From positions 1 to 50,842 of the forward strand of contig JAYMSP010000452.1 in NCBI GenBank assembly GCA_036897095.1: 50,842 nucleotides of DNA, given 5' to 3'. This document shows, in pieces, positions 23,482-35,300 of this stretch. A program made the translations under genes and the position numbers. Source of the DNA: Plantago elongata (lineage: Eukaryota; Streptophyta; Magnoliopsida; Lamiales; Plantaginaceae). How positions within the stretch are numbered: position 1 is the stretch's first letter; every line of letters starts with the position of its first letter. Under the pieces are notes generated by a model, which saw only the letters and a list, made by a program, of their open reading frames with translations, searched no databases and was not told the origin of the DNA.

Positions 23482-26331
23482 ATGGAGCTGATCTGTTTTC
23501 TATGCCTACTGATTTTGTCCATCGCAGGACACTCTGCAGGTATGCAACTTATTTACTTGTTTGTCTGCTAAATTGAATCTATTCATTGTTCATCTTAATT
23601 AATCAACTCTAGATTCTTTATTGTGTCTTCCTGTTTTTGTGATTTAAGAAAAATAAAACCCCCTAGGTTTATGCAAAATTATACATAAGCCGAATTCTCC
23701 CTTAAAATCAAATGAGTTAATTCCCTTGAAAGAACATTAGTTACTAAACTGATTGTGGCCGTTTTATCTGCCAGTTACAGATGAAAACATGGAACTGGAA
23801 TCATCATCAGTTGACATCATTTGGGCTATGACAAGCTTTCAATCAGCGAGATACAATGTGAGTATTAGTTACTAGACGAATGTTTTTACTTAATTTTGTA
23901 CTAAAACTCCTGATATTGCATACATTTTTTCAAGGCTACTTCTTTTTCTGGACTTGGTGCAAGTCTAGACCTTTGTTTTTCTTCAACTGGGACTGATAGG
24001 AATCTCGTATTGCTTACTATTGATATGTACGTGAGTCTGGGTTTAGTGTGAACCTGAACCCCAGCAAATTTTCTTCAGCTTTCCCAGGACTCAGAGATCT
24101 ATATGTTATAACTTGTACAGAGTTATTAAACCAATTCTAACTATCATCACCTTTTAATTCTTTTCTCGTACGCTACGTTTAAATACATATTCAGAACAAG
24201 GTTGAATTCTTCTACTGTCATAAAGCAATTATTTCCTGAAATTTGTTTGGCTTAACATTAGAGAACACTTCACAGTTCACACAACCCAAATGTTAGGATT
24301 CCTGGTTGAAGTATGGCCACATTAACATACATCAAATGTCATTTTGTCTCAGGTGACTGTCACTATAACAAATAATCATATTTACGGGAACATACCTGGT
24401 CCACCTGATGACTGGAAACTCCGTTGGACTTGGCTTGGTGACGAAATCGTCCGGGACATATATGGTGCCAATGTCACTGAGCGAGGTGACTGTCCCATGT
24501 CCCACATTACGGTGGTCTCTTGTGTGAGGTCACCAACAATGGTCGACTTATTACCTGATGCGCCCGGCAGGTTTAAGTCGATCAATTGTTGTAAAGGCGG
24601 TTACTTACCATCTCTTCTACAAGACCATGCAAGTGCCACATTTCGTATAGTGGTGACGAATGCAATTCACAACCTCGACACTTCCTATATTCGTGCACCA
24701 GAAAATTTTAGCACCGGACTACCACAGTACAAGTGCGAGGCTCCGGTTCCACTTACAGCTACCGATCATCTAGCACTTTGTAAGTTATAAATTTTGATTC
24801 ATTTTCCCTGTGAAGTAATTTGAAGTTTAAGTTATATTTATAATTATTGCAGTATCTTTGCATGTGAAATGCCAATTTTCACAGCCAGCCATCCCAAACT
24901 GTTGCGTCTCATTATCCCTTTACAACGATCGCCACAGTATTGGATGTGAGGAGGACAGTTGTTCATCTATGTGAGTATGATATAAGTATATAACAATTAT
25001 TCATATTCATCTTATTGGCAATGTCTTCTGCAAAGTTTCTAACATATTTTCTTTCAGCTACAAAGACGTTTTGAGTGAGAAAAATCCACCTGATCCACAT
25101 GCCTGCCCATTTAAAAAAAACTGGCAATGGTATGATGATCCTCCTGTGTCACATGCATGCCCAGTTAGAATACACTGGCAGTGGTACGATAACTTTGCAA
25201 TATACTGGACGGCAAGAGTGTCAGTGACTAACCATTATTGCAGAAAGAATTTCGCAAACTGGAACATGATGATAGAGCATCCGGATCTAGAGAAAATCGT
25301 TACAATACAAAGTTTTAATTATTTCAAAAACCAAAGTAAGTTAAATTTATGTATTAATCCATATGTAGTAGAAGTATATTTTTTTTCCCTGTTCCATATT
25401 ATGGCTTATTATCTCAAGAAAAATGTAGTCGAGTTTTATTTGATTAAATTAAATGTTTGTTTCTGAAAGCTACTGGAATCACACTATATCCAACTGGGGA
25501 TATTGTATTCATCTGGAATTTGCTGAATATGAACTCGTGGAAATACGATGTAAGTTAACGTTCTGTTTTTTTTATAGCTTCAAAATCCAATATTAAATCA
25601 ATAATGTCATAGTAGTTCGCAAACCAAAATTTGATATCTAGTTCGAAAATATTAGATAATGGTGTCATCGTGAATTTTGCAGGTTCAGGTAGAGGTTCAT
25701 GATCAACTACAAAGGAGCATACTGGGCGACTCCAGTCAGTTGCAGCTAAGCTGGACCTGGGTGGGGAGACTAGGTCATCTGGACAATGAGTGGTGCTAGG
25801 GCAACAGAGCGGGGCATCTGTCGATTTGACAGGGGTGATGGTCTACCACAGTCATGTAAGAAGTCCCCAACCTTGGTAGATCTGGCGCCCTCAGGACCAT
25901 ATACTGCATCTTTCCACATAATAGTGGAAAATGATGGGCCTTATATTCGACTGCCAACCAATTTCAGCATTGGATTGCATCTGTATGAATGTGGAAGCCC
26001 CGTCCAAGTTCCCCGAGCAAAATACCCATTCGATGGGCACGATGTGATATACGCGATAGGTACACTTTCATCAGATGCATGCAGCTTCACTTATAAAACT
26101 TGTAAACTAAAGTATCTAATTCTAATTTTCTTGGCAGAATCTTGGAGTGCGTGTATCATGCAGATTCCTGCAGCCAACTCGCCCAAAACCTCCGCATGTA
26201 TCATTTTTAGCTATATTCGCACCACTCGTTATATTGGTTTGTGTTTTGAAAGCATCTGGATGGTGTCGCTGGATGTTCTGAGAAGCATATATAAACCCAA
26301 AAACATACATTTGACTAGATTTGAGAACTGA
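23482..26331 (+). CDS. COBRA-like protein with duplicated COB module; reading frame broken in exon 7
   Basis: COBRA proteins are secreted, usually GPI-anchored, cell-wall proteins that help orient cellulose deposition. Exons: 23,482-23,539, 23,775-23,857, 24,353-24,779, 24,853-24,970, 25,058-25,335, 25,470-25,549, 25,683-26,059 and 26,138 onward. Residues 1-19 are a signal peptide (MELICFLCLLILSIAGHSA). The first COB module follows: WTWLGDEIVRDIYGANVTER, the SPTMVDLLPDAPG block, CCKGG, and the Cys-rich NCCVSLSLYND. Next come a HACPVRIHW segment and a C-terminal COB-type segment. Exons 6-7 then begin a second COB module (GDIVFIWNLL, WTWVG, MSGARATERGIC, KKSPTLVDLAPSGP) with an intron at the same place as in module one. 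In exon 7 the frame shifts by one near 25,772, so as sequenced translation stops at 25,799 (386 aa, no anchor). The last exon may hold a second lesion; one frame there ends with a hydrophobic, possibly membrane segment. Family certain, functionality doubtful. Confidence 0.82.
25083..25190 (+). repeat. 54-bp in-frame tandem duplication inside exon 5 of the COBRA-like gene
   Basis: Two adjacent 18-codon units, 25,083-25,136 and 25,137-25,190, encode NPPDPHACPFKKNWQWYD and DPPVSHACPVRIHWQWYD. COBRA proteins normally have one such CP(I/V)RIHW motif. The copies differ at several bases, so the duplication is not recent. The frame is kept. Confidence 0.85.
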
Positions 26332-26861
26332 CCTATGTTGTCAATGTGAGCATGGTTCCATTTAGATGTATAAATTACGTTCATTTTAGTGTGTGAATGA
26401 ATGCTAAGTTTGGAAAGTAAGACATATGAGTTGGTAAAACTGACACAATCATGTTTCTCCACGCAGGATCTGACTAAAAGAAGTCTCTTAATGAACCAAT
26501 ATTGAATATGCCAAACAGGAGAACATACAAGTACAGAGACAAAGATGAACACACACACAACACACACACACAGACAGTTAACATTTACTATGTTCATACA
26601 AGCAGGGGTTAAATGTGAATATTTTGATGGCGCATCACATTGCCTCGCCTGCAGAATGCAACACTTCTTTAGTGACGCTCCGATATACAGAGGATATGTT
26701 CTACTTAATTACCTCACCAATCAGGACAATCAGGAACCCCATAGTAGGATTAACCAGTTACAGCAAACCGCAAAAGTAAAATAAGACAAGCTTGCAGAGG
26801 TAGCAATTAGTACCAGTAACTAACAGGATGGCTTAAACACCAAAAACAAAATTTCCATATG
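26332..26861. other. Tail-to-tail intergenic region with a CA microsatellite
   Basis: Lies between the convergent COBRA-like (+) and FAD synthetase (-) genes and should hold both 3' UTRs. An (AC)n run occupies about 26,549-26,572. No coding signal was accepted. Confidence 0.5.
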
Positions 26862-29800
26862 TTATGATATTGAATCAACAAATTCGATGCTCAATAACTT
26901 ACAGCTTCGATCAGCAATATTTATACGAGGATCCAAATGATTCAGTTCCAGATGAATCTCCCTAGTATCAATAATAACTCTGCATGGTATCACATCTTCA
27001 TCATCAATCAAAAGACAGCAGTTTTCGTAACAACCATCTTTTGGAGGAAGATTTAACAAACAAGACCTAGAAGCTGATAACATGTCCCTGTCTCTAAAAA
27101 CCATTTCATTACTTTTAACATCTAGTATAAGACGATGAGGGCGCCCCAACAGCTCCGATACATAATTCATTTCTCCACTGGCAAGTGCATGACGAACACG
27201 AGTAGAAGATACTTGACCTACCTCCTTTGAGTTACTGGAAGACACGTCTCTGGATTCTTGGTTCTTATCCATTACAGATTCAATTATATAAGCTCCCATG
27301 CCATACTCCTTGCACAGTGTCAATAAGTCAGTTGCATTACCAGCAGCTTTGTAACCGAACCGGTAGTTTTCACCTGTTATAGTTCTTTTCAAACTTTAGA
27401 TCTGTTATAACAGAAAATATAATATTTTGTGGACAAAATGATTATTAGAAGATCTAGAGAAGGTATGCGTAATTATGGGCAAAAATGGAGGGTAGTTGTA
27501 ACTTATAGACACTGGTGTGGTTGAAATAATCTGCAATTAACGTGGGTCCATAAGCAAAAACACGCAGATATAAATTTGAGTGTTTACTTAGTAACTTTAT
27601 ACCTGCAACAACGCCAAGGACCCCAAGCTCATGGGATAACTTCTCAACAAATTGTTGTGGTGTTAGATATCGTACTTTGGAAAAATCAACCTGAAATTCT
27701 TTTGGTATAACATTTCTACAGAGTGGTGCCCACGAAGAGAGAACACGCTTCCGATCACATTGAGCAACTATGGGAGGCCTGTTAAGGAATATTAGTAAAA
27801 GATGCAATTAGCTCATCTTTCAACTTATTGTCACAAGAAAAACAGAACATGATAACATGCCGTATTGCTTATGGTGTAATAATATTATGACGTAAAAATG
27901 AGATCGGGTGGTAAAAAAATAGAATCATCCTTCTCATTCTGATGGTTTTAGAGTAAATATGTACACTGAGGCAAAAAGAATGATAACTGGCCAGGGCATA
28001 CAACTAGAGGTCATTTAAATACAGTCTTTGTAACATGCCTTACGGAGCCAAACTAGAACGATATTCAGATTCATTAATCATTAGACTGCATAAGTTAGAC
28101 TTTCTACATCACATCTAATTGTCATATCAGTGTGTTAGAGATTTTGCAAATATTTGTATACACTATTCTTCAGATAAGCTATAATATATGGAGTAACAAA
28201 ATTACAGCATAAAAAAATTCACTGCCTCAATGAGTGAAGTTCGAATAAGTTCATGTAAATAACATGTAACTTGCCTCATTGAAACTGATACAAGTACCCC
28301 CTAGATTATTGCTTGAACCAAAACACACTAATTCAAAAAATTAATTTGAAGTTTTCTCCTTATATTGAATTGTGGACATTATTATGGTTCTGAAATAAAG
28401 CTATGTAAATGTCCAACCAATTACCTGGAGGATACATAACATTTATAAAAGCTAATAGTTTAGAAGAGGGAGGATATTATATACCTTGGTTCCCAACCAA
28501 GTATCTCTGCCATTCCGATAAAGGATAACAGGTATGGAACTCCTATCTTTGAAGCCTGGATTGCAAGTTCACGATGGCCAATGTGAAGAGCATCAAACTT
28601 TCCGAGTGCAACTATCCCTCCTGTTATGATTAAAACCATGTTGTCCCTTTATTAATAAATAACATAGTCAATGATTACATGCAGTATTATGTTCTTGTAG
28701 AAAATGGGATCACAATGGATGTTAGCCATCCTGATTCCTGCTTGACAATATTATGAGGGTACTCAAGTAACTTGATGTATTGAACCGAAAGCCAGGAAAG
28801 AAAGAAAGAAAGAAATAAAGGGAGTTCAAAGCATATGATTCACCATAACAAGGTTAATTAAAACAAATTAATCATAAATGTTTGAAATCTAGAGAAAATT
28901 AAGAGATGCAGAATAGATTGAGTTCAAAGAAGCAACCTGCAACTGGAGACATTCTTTCTGATGCGGGATCCTGACTATTTCCAGCTAAGCTGCTCACACT
29001 GTGTAAAAGGGACAACTTTATTATAAACAAGACCAGAAACCTTTAAATCACAATCCATTTAAGTTCAAACATGTGCAGGAGATATCTGAACACTAACAAA
29101 CATGCTGAGCATTAATCCCTACGCAACCCAATGTTTTCCTTGAGCTTTCGGTTTGTTAGAATTACGTGTAAAAGGAAAAGAAACTTTGATCTTAGCTTGC
29201 CTAACATACATTCTTATTTGTGATCGCTTATGTTATCAAATTTACAGCTACGCAATCACAAGCAAACGAAATAGGAGGTATGGGCAAGCCATTCTAGCTA
29301 AAAGGTATGGCAAATAAGCTTCAGATGGATGTATAGTCCAATAAACGTACGAAACATCTATGCCAACATGTAAAGTTTACTAATTTCAATTCTACAACAT
29401 CAATATTCATCTTCCGATACAATAACTTACGCCGAAACGTCAATGTAGAACATTATTACATAGCAAAAATATCAGCTTTGCAAATTGCAATAGTCCTAAT
29501 TTACTAGTACCAAACTACCAATTATGTAGCTGAACAAAATTCAAATTCAATCGAAAAATCGAGCATCAGCAGCAAACAAGGCAAATTGGACAATTAAATA
29601 GAATTTCGAGAAGATTACCTCAAAGAAGCAGATGGGTCTTGGTTATTATTGGCTAGCGAAGAAATTGAGGAGCATGAACAATTGGAACCCAATCTGAAAG
29701 TTCTCTTGGAGGAGGATAAAGCAATACGACATGGGAAAGAAGAAAAGCTGAGTTCTTTTTTGCGGTTGAATTTGTTGTAGAAGCTTGAAATCCCAAATTG

Positions 29801-29863
29801 GCAACCAGTAGTGTTATTATATTCACGAAGCTGATGAGAGATACGAGAGCTGCTCAAGATCAT
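26862..29863 (-). CDS. RIBF1: Chloroplastic FAD synthetase (FMN adenylyltransferase, RibF type)
   Basis: Makes FAD from FMN and ATP in plastids. Five minus-strand exons join in phase: 29,619-29,863, 28,937-28,998, 28,485-28,620, 27,603-27,778 and 26,862-27,373, giving 376 aa. Residues 1 to about 95 are Ser/Arg-rich with few acids, a chloroplast transit peptide. The nucleotidyltransferase core has [10 protein letters not shown] (109-118), [12 protein letters not shown] (207-218) and the second ATP-site motif SSTRVRHAL (262-270). A short beta-rich C-terminal part follows (LGRPHRLIL onward). Bacterial RibF has a C-terminal riboflavin kinase domain. The plant plastid enzymes keep only a degenerate version, as here, where the protein stops soon after. 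The start is the first ATG of a transit-like sequence. Arabidopsis has two paralogues, so the number in the symbol is a guess. An (AAAG)n run lies at about 28,796-28,815 in intron 2. Confidence 0.93.
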
Positions 29864-30097
29864 TATTTGCTGGCTTTATGCTTCTTCGAACTGATCCTTC
29901 GTCCACAGATGGGTCGAAAGAACAGTGAAGAAGCTGATTTTTGCAGAAACGCAGCCGACAAGAAGAAGATGGTGATGATGAGGAGATTGGAAGGGAATAT
30001 TGTTACTACTTACCAGGGAGTACAGATACTCGTAGTTAGTCCGGTTTTAACTTTTTCAACAAAATCAAATATCCACTAAGAACACGAACCGTATGAA
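29864..30097. promoter_or_regulatory. Presumed FAD synthetase promoter and leader
   Basis: Short region between the FAD synthetase start (minus strand) and a hAT-like element. The plus-strand open frame at 29,798-30,079 overlaps the transit-peptide exon and looks like a shadow. No TATA box was identified with confidence. Confidence 0.35.
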
Positions 30098-31092
30098 TTT
30101 AGGGGTGAACATCGGTCCAGGGCCCGGACCGAATCGAGTCCGGATCGATATGGTCCGGACCGAATTTTGGACATTTTTCAATCCCAAGGCCCGAACCTAA
30201 ACTAGTTCGGTCCAGGACTGGACCGGACCGAAAAAATCGGTACGGTCCGGGCTTGAACCGACAATAACCGAATTAAACGGAAAAAAATTTGAAAAACATA
30301 AAATTCAGATTCAAAGCCAACATAAGTGTGGCTCTTTCCCAAATCTGAAAAAAATCAACTTCTTATTCTAATTGTGATAATCAATCTCCATGGGTAGTGA
30401 AATAAGTAAATGGAGATATGAAGAGAAGAGGTTGAGATCTGAAAATCTGAAGATGGAGGCCGGAGCAGAGGAGGTGGAGGGTTGGAGGTAGGCGGAGCAG
30501 AGGAGTTGGAGGTGGAGCCGTGGAGAGAAGTGGCAGAATCGATGGTGTAGGGAGGGCGTGGAGCTCGGTGGGGAGGTGTAGGGAGGCGCCAAGATCGACG
30601 GGGTAGGGATGGCGCCGAGATCGACGAACGCACGGAGTGACGGAGGCGATGGGTGGTGCCGACGTGCCGTGGTCGATGGGCGGTTCACGGTGTGACGGTG
30701 TCTACTCTACTGTCTAGGAGATCGAGATCGACGAGATGTGCGAGCCTGCGAGTGGACGAGTGAAGACGTCGACGAGTGGCGGCCGACGAGTGAAGACGGC
30801 GATGTGCGAGTGATTCACGGCGGCAAGATCGATTGGTGATTCGGAGTTAGAGTCAATCGATTGGCATATTGCGGTTAGGTATATGTATCAGGTTAGGGGT
30901 GAGCAGTCCGTATATGATTGGTAATGCTGGGTTTTTCGGTTTTCTTCAAAATCTCGGTCCTGATCGGTCCGACATGCGGTTTTTCGGTATTTAGCCCGGA
31001 CCGGACCGAGGACTGAGATTTTGAAATTTCCAATACCGAGGACCGGTCCGAGGACCGATTTTTCGGTCCGGTTCCGTTTCTGCTCACCCCTA
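30098..31092. mobile_element. hAT-like non-autonomous element, composite
   Basis: Starts TTTAGGGGTGAACATCGGTC at 30,098 and ends CTGCTCACCCCTA at 31,092, so TAGGGGTGA-type termini are inverted. Flanks CGTATGAA (30,090-30,097) and CGTATGAT (31,093-31,100) match 7 of 8, fitting an 8-bp hAT target duplication. Both terminal regions are full of GGTCCGGACCG palindromes. The middle (30,400-30,880) is GC-rich, purine-biased and non-coding. No transposase is present. The superfamily is inferred from the TAGGGGTG end type and flank length. Confidence 0.6.
30894..31092. mobile_element. 199-bp MITE with perfect 13-bp terminal inverted repeats
   Basis: Begins TAGGGGTGAGCAG at 30,894 and ends CTGCTCACCCCTA at 31,092, perfect inverses. 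The interior has GGTCCGGACCG-type palindromes and inverted words such as AAAATCTCGG against CTGAGATTTT. It shares its right end with the larger element, so it is either nested or the basic unit from which the larger one was built. Confidence 0.7.
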
Positions 31093-32324
31093 CGTATGAT
31101 ACTAATAGGTAGTAAAAATTTAAGGGGTGTGACTTATTATGTACTTCATTCTATATATAAACTATATGTTTATTAATCCATATAAATTAGGAAAAGTGAA
31201 AGTGTCCTATAGCTCATAGAAAATATCTACGACTTTAAGTAGGAATGCGATAACTTGAATAATCAATCTTCTCTTTATTCTTGAGATGTATATAGCCCTA
31301 GAATTTCATTGGCCAAGTACCCCGGAGCTGGAATATTTAAGGGTTTGGGTTAGCCCAGTTGCAAGACTTAGAGACCAATCCACAATTCTTTAGTCTTGGC
31401 CCAACCCAATAGTCTCATTGAGTATTTTGTCAAGTTTACTTTTTTTCCTTTCTATTCTCCTCCCTTTCAAAACCTTGATGCTGCATTTAGATTATCTTGA
31501 TCATAACTTGTTGAAACATACGTTTTGCCTAATGTTGTTGTCAGTAATGTTTGTGTGCAATCACTGCATTCTCTTAGTCTTAGCGCTACGGATCCTGCAT
31601 TGTTGAGGATCCACGGTAAAACATGAGCAACTAAATCGAAAAATAAGAGATCATGAATTGTAGACGGACTTGTCGTGGATGCCCTAGCAACTTCTGATTC
31701 CATGCCATGTAAAACTCACTATGTTAAAACCGCCAAGCGAAAGTAAAGACCTACATTGTCCAGTGAATTCACAAATTGAAATACATCAATTAAGTCATAT
31801 CAGAGACAAGAATGCTAAGTCTATCATTTGGTGAAGAAAACAAAAAAAAAAAGTCACAAGATTCAATACTATTACAATAAATTAATATAAGAATATTCTA
31901 GTTTCTAATTATGGGACACAAAAAATTTTACTTGCATTGTGTGATTAAGAATGAGAAAGAGGAATATCATTGCATTGTGTGATTAAGAATGAGAAAGAGG
32001 AATATCATCTAATCCCTTTCACACTCAGACAGTACTGTGTCACTTATAATCAATGTTATTCCTACATTTTGTCCAATCCATTGTATAGCTACCTGCCTGT
32101 CTATTAGGTGTGAAGGCAAGAAATAATTTTGCAACTTAAAACACGGGAAAGAAAAGGTCAAAGTTGTATTTTACAGCTACACGTATAAAATGTAAGACAA
32201 GAAACAAACACACAGGGGATATATGGAAATTCATCAATACTTTCACACTTTAAAACTCCAATTTATCTCTCTCAATAAGTAGTTAACAAATCTGTAACTA
32301 CATCCTGGTACTTGTTATACAGAC
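31093..32324. other. Intergenic upstream of the MACPF gene
   Basis: AT-rich. Short open frames on both strands at 31,418-31,703 have no recognisable domain. It contains the 38-bp perfect tandem duplication at 31,933-32,008. The MACPF promoter and leader presumably occupy the last few hundred bases. Confidence 0.4.
31933..32008. repeat. Perfect 38-bp tandem duplication
   Basis: The unit starting TGCATTGTGTGATTAAGAAT and ending AGAGGAATATCAT occurs at 31,933-31,970 and again at 31,971-32,008 without a mismatch. It lies about 320 bases before the MACPF start codon. The identity implies a recent event. Confidence 0.95.
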
Positions 32325-35300
32325 ATGTCCAGTAACGGTATTGTAAAGATGGCTCTAAGCAGCCTTGGTAAAGGATTCGACTTATGTTCCGATTTTCGTC
32401 TCAAATACTGCAAAGGCGACGGCAGGCTTATCGTCCTCAATGAATCGTACAACCGAGAGCTAAGTGTCCCAGGTTTCGGTTCGTTTGGTGATGTCTCGAT
32501 TGATATCAAGTGTGACAAGGGTGACCGTACCAGATATCAGTCTGATATTCTGAATTTCAATCAGGTACGTACGTACATGTAAATACAGTCGATGTTCATG
32601 AATCATGATCATAGGCTGATGGTTTTGGTGTTACATGTTTGAAGTAGATGTCGGAGTTTTTCAACCAGAAATGTAGTGTGCCTGGAAAGATACCTTCCGG
32701 GCTGTTCAACTCGATGTTCGGGTTCAATAGTGGCTCGTGGGCTACAGATGCAGGGAAGACAAAGCATCTGGCCCTGGATGGATACTTCATTGAACTGTTC
32801 AATGTTCATGTGGACCGGTTTCCTCTTATCTTAGCCGATCATGTGCGGAACGCAGTCCCTTCCACATGGGATCCACTTGGTTTAGCGAGGTGCGCAAACT
32901 AAACTAACTAAAATTCATATATATTTTCGTTTGTTAGAGGTGCGAAATTTATTCATATGAACTGTGCTTCGCAAAACCACCAGTCAAACCCCTTTTACAA
33001 GAGATACAATTGCAAATGTGGGAGGTTTATTGAATAAGATTTTTAAAACATAAATTCGGCTATTGTAACTCAATAGACCCGTAATTAACTTCATAGCTTC
33101 GAAAGTTAAGAGGTCCACACTATGTCCCTTCTTGAATCCGTTAATGGTGGTACTGGTAACGATGATTATTATTATTTGTCATTACTATTTTTGTAATATT
33201 TGTCACCTCATATCTAATAGTTAGGCATGAGTGTACATAAATTTTCCACGGGTCTAGAAGTCTTTACAAGAATTTTCTTTCCTAAATTATTTATAAACCA
33301 TATAAATGGATGGAGTAGTGCTGTAGCCATTGACCAACAAGTTAAAGCGCAGGTTGGCAATATGACCAAGTCTTGGTCTATAACACGATTCAATAATTGT
33401 AAAAGTAAATAATTGATCAAGTTGAAATTTCAGTTCTAAATTAATGAATTGAATCAAATAACATAAACTATAATATCAATAATACCGGTTCAAGACTTTC
33501 GCATTTGATACAGAGAATATCAATATCAAATCTGACTTGCCGATAGCAACTTGGATAGTTAAAGTATTTTAAATGTAAACAATGAAATTCTGTTAAACAT
33601 AACACTCGCCATTATAACATGTTGCACACTTGCACCTAGCGTCAGGTTCTTCTTCGTGCAACCCATGTTTTTGACATAACCGTGACTTAATCCTCAACTT
33701 GCATATATGAGTGGATAAAAGTCTACTCTTACAAGATGGATGATTTATATGTCCACTTTTGATGTCGTAAAGTTGTAATACACAAAATTATAACTACTTG
33801 GTAGTTTAAGTTTTCGAATTTTAATTTAATGGTAATACAAAGAAAAAGACTAGAATGCAATAAACGGGATAGAGGATGTATTGTACTCGGGAGATGATTC
33901 TATTGGCGGGATTTATAAATGCAATATATAATTGGACATTTAACTTCCGACTTAGGTTCTATTCTTTTTAAATTAAAATTTATACTTAAGTTTAATTTAA
34001 TTAAATTCAATTCAGTTCAATAAATTTTAGTTTGAGTTTGAGTTTGGTTGAATTCAAATTCATTTGTATTATGTTAAATTTGAATGCAGGTTCATTGAGA
34101 AATATGGGACTCACATAATAGTGGGATTAGGCATAGGTGGACAGGATGTAATTTTAGTAAAGCAAGACAAATCATCCAAGATAGAACCATCAGATCTAAA
34201 GAAGCACGTGGATAATTTAGGCGACCAGTCATTTACCGGAGCATGTGTCTTCTCTGCCAAATCCAAACAGACAAACCATAAGGTTTGTAAATTCTCCTTA
34301 TGTTATTGCATTTGTATTTATGTCTCAGACCAGTACCATTCAGGGAGAAAGTCAATTTTTGTTCTAAAATTTGAAATGATGCCACGTACAAATTAACGTT
34401 TGATCGTCCCTGTAAAATAAATTTTGCATTTTATAATTTTTGACAAATTTAGTTTTCTCATAAAAAACGACCATTGACCATGTTGATTGTTGATGTGTCA
34501 ATGTGGTCAACTGATTTCTAACTTCCATGTCACACGCCACATAATGCCATAAAATTGAAAATGTTTAATGAAATCTGAAATTATATTTAAATACAAAAAT
34601 GAATTGAAAATTAAATAAAACTTAGATGAATGAAGAAAAATATAAAGTAGAAAACATGACACAAATCATAATTACTTTATTTGCTCTTACAAAAGTATTT
34701 TACATTTTTCTTTTTCACACGTCATAACATTAAACATCATAATTAATTTAAGTTTTATTTTATTTTAGAAAAAAAAAACAAAACATATCTTTAAATTTTA
34801 TTTTTCTATTTTCTAATTTTCCTTTTCTTTTATATTCAGTTCATTTTTTATATAAAAATTTAATTTCAAATTTTATTAAACATTTTCAATTTGCTAGTAT
34901 TATGTGGCGTATGGCATGGAAGTCGAAATCAGTTGACCATATTGACACATCATCAGTCAAATGGTCGATTTTTTAAAGAAAAGATTAAATTTACTAAAAA
35001 TCATAAAATACAAGACTAATTTTATCGGGACGACCAAATGTTAACTTGCATGTGCCATTTACCTTAAATTTAGGACCAAAATTACCTTTCTCCGTATCAT
35101 TCATGTATGAGTTAGTATTATGGGTCCGGTTTTATTGAGCAACTATAATAAATCGACAGAGTTATAAACATACACGTTAAAATACATGAAATAATATACA
35201 CAGTGCAGTTTCTATTTAATAGAAGTAAGAAACTAAATGAGTCGTTTAACTAAATGCAGGTGCCAGAAGCTTTCCAAGTTTTTGATGCACATACAAATCC

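Noticed and set aside
26229..26597. 122-residue minus-strand open frame near the CA repeat
   Set aside because: Overlaps the last COBRA-like exon and runs through the (AC)n tract giving Val/Cys repeats; a shadow frame.
29798..30079. 93-residue plus-strand frame upstream of FAD synthetase
   Set aside because: Overlaps the transit-peptide exon and promoter on the opposite strand; no known motif.
30355..30688. Two overlapping Pro/Ser-rich minus-strand frames
   Set aside because: Compositional artefacts of the purine-biased GC-rich middle of the hAT-like element; no domain and no splice context.
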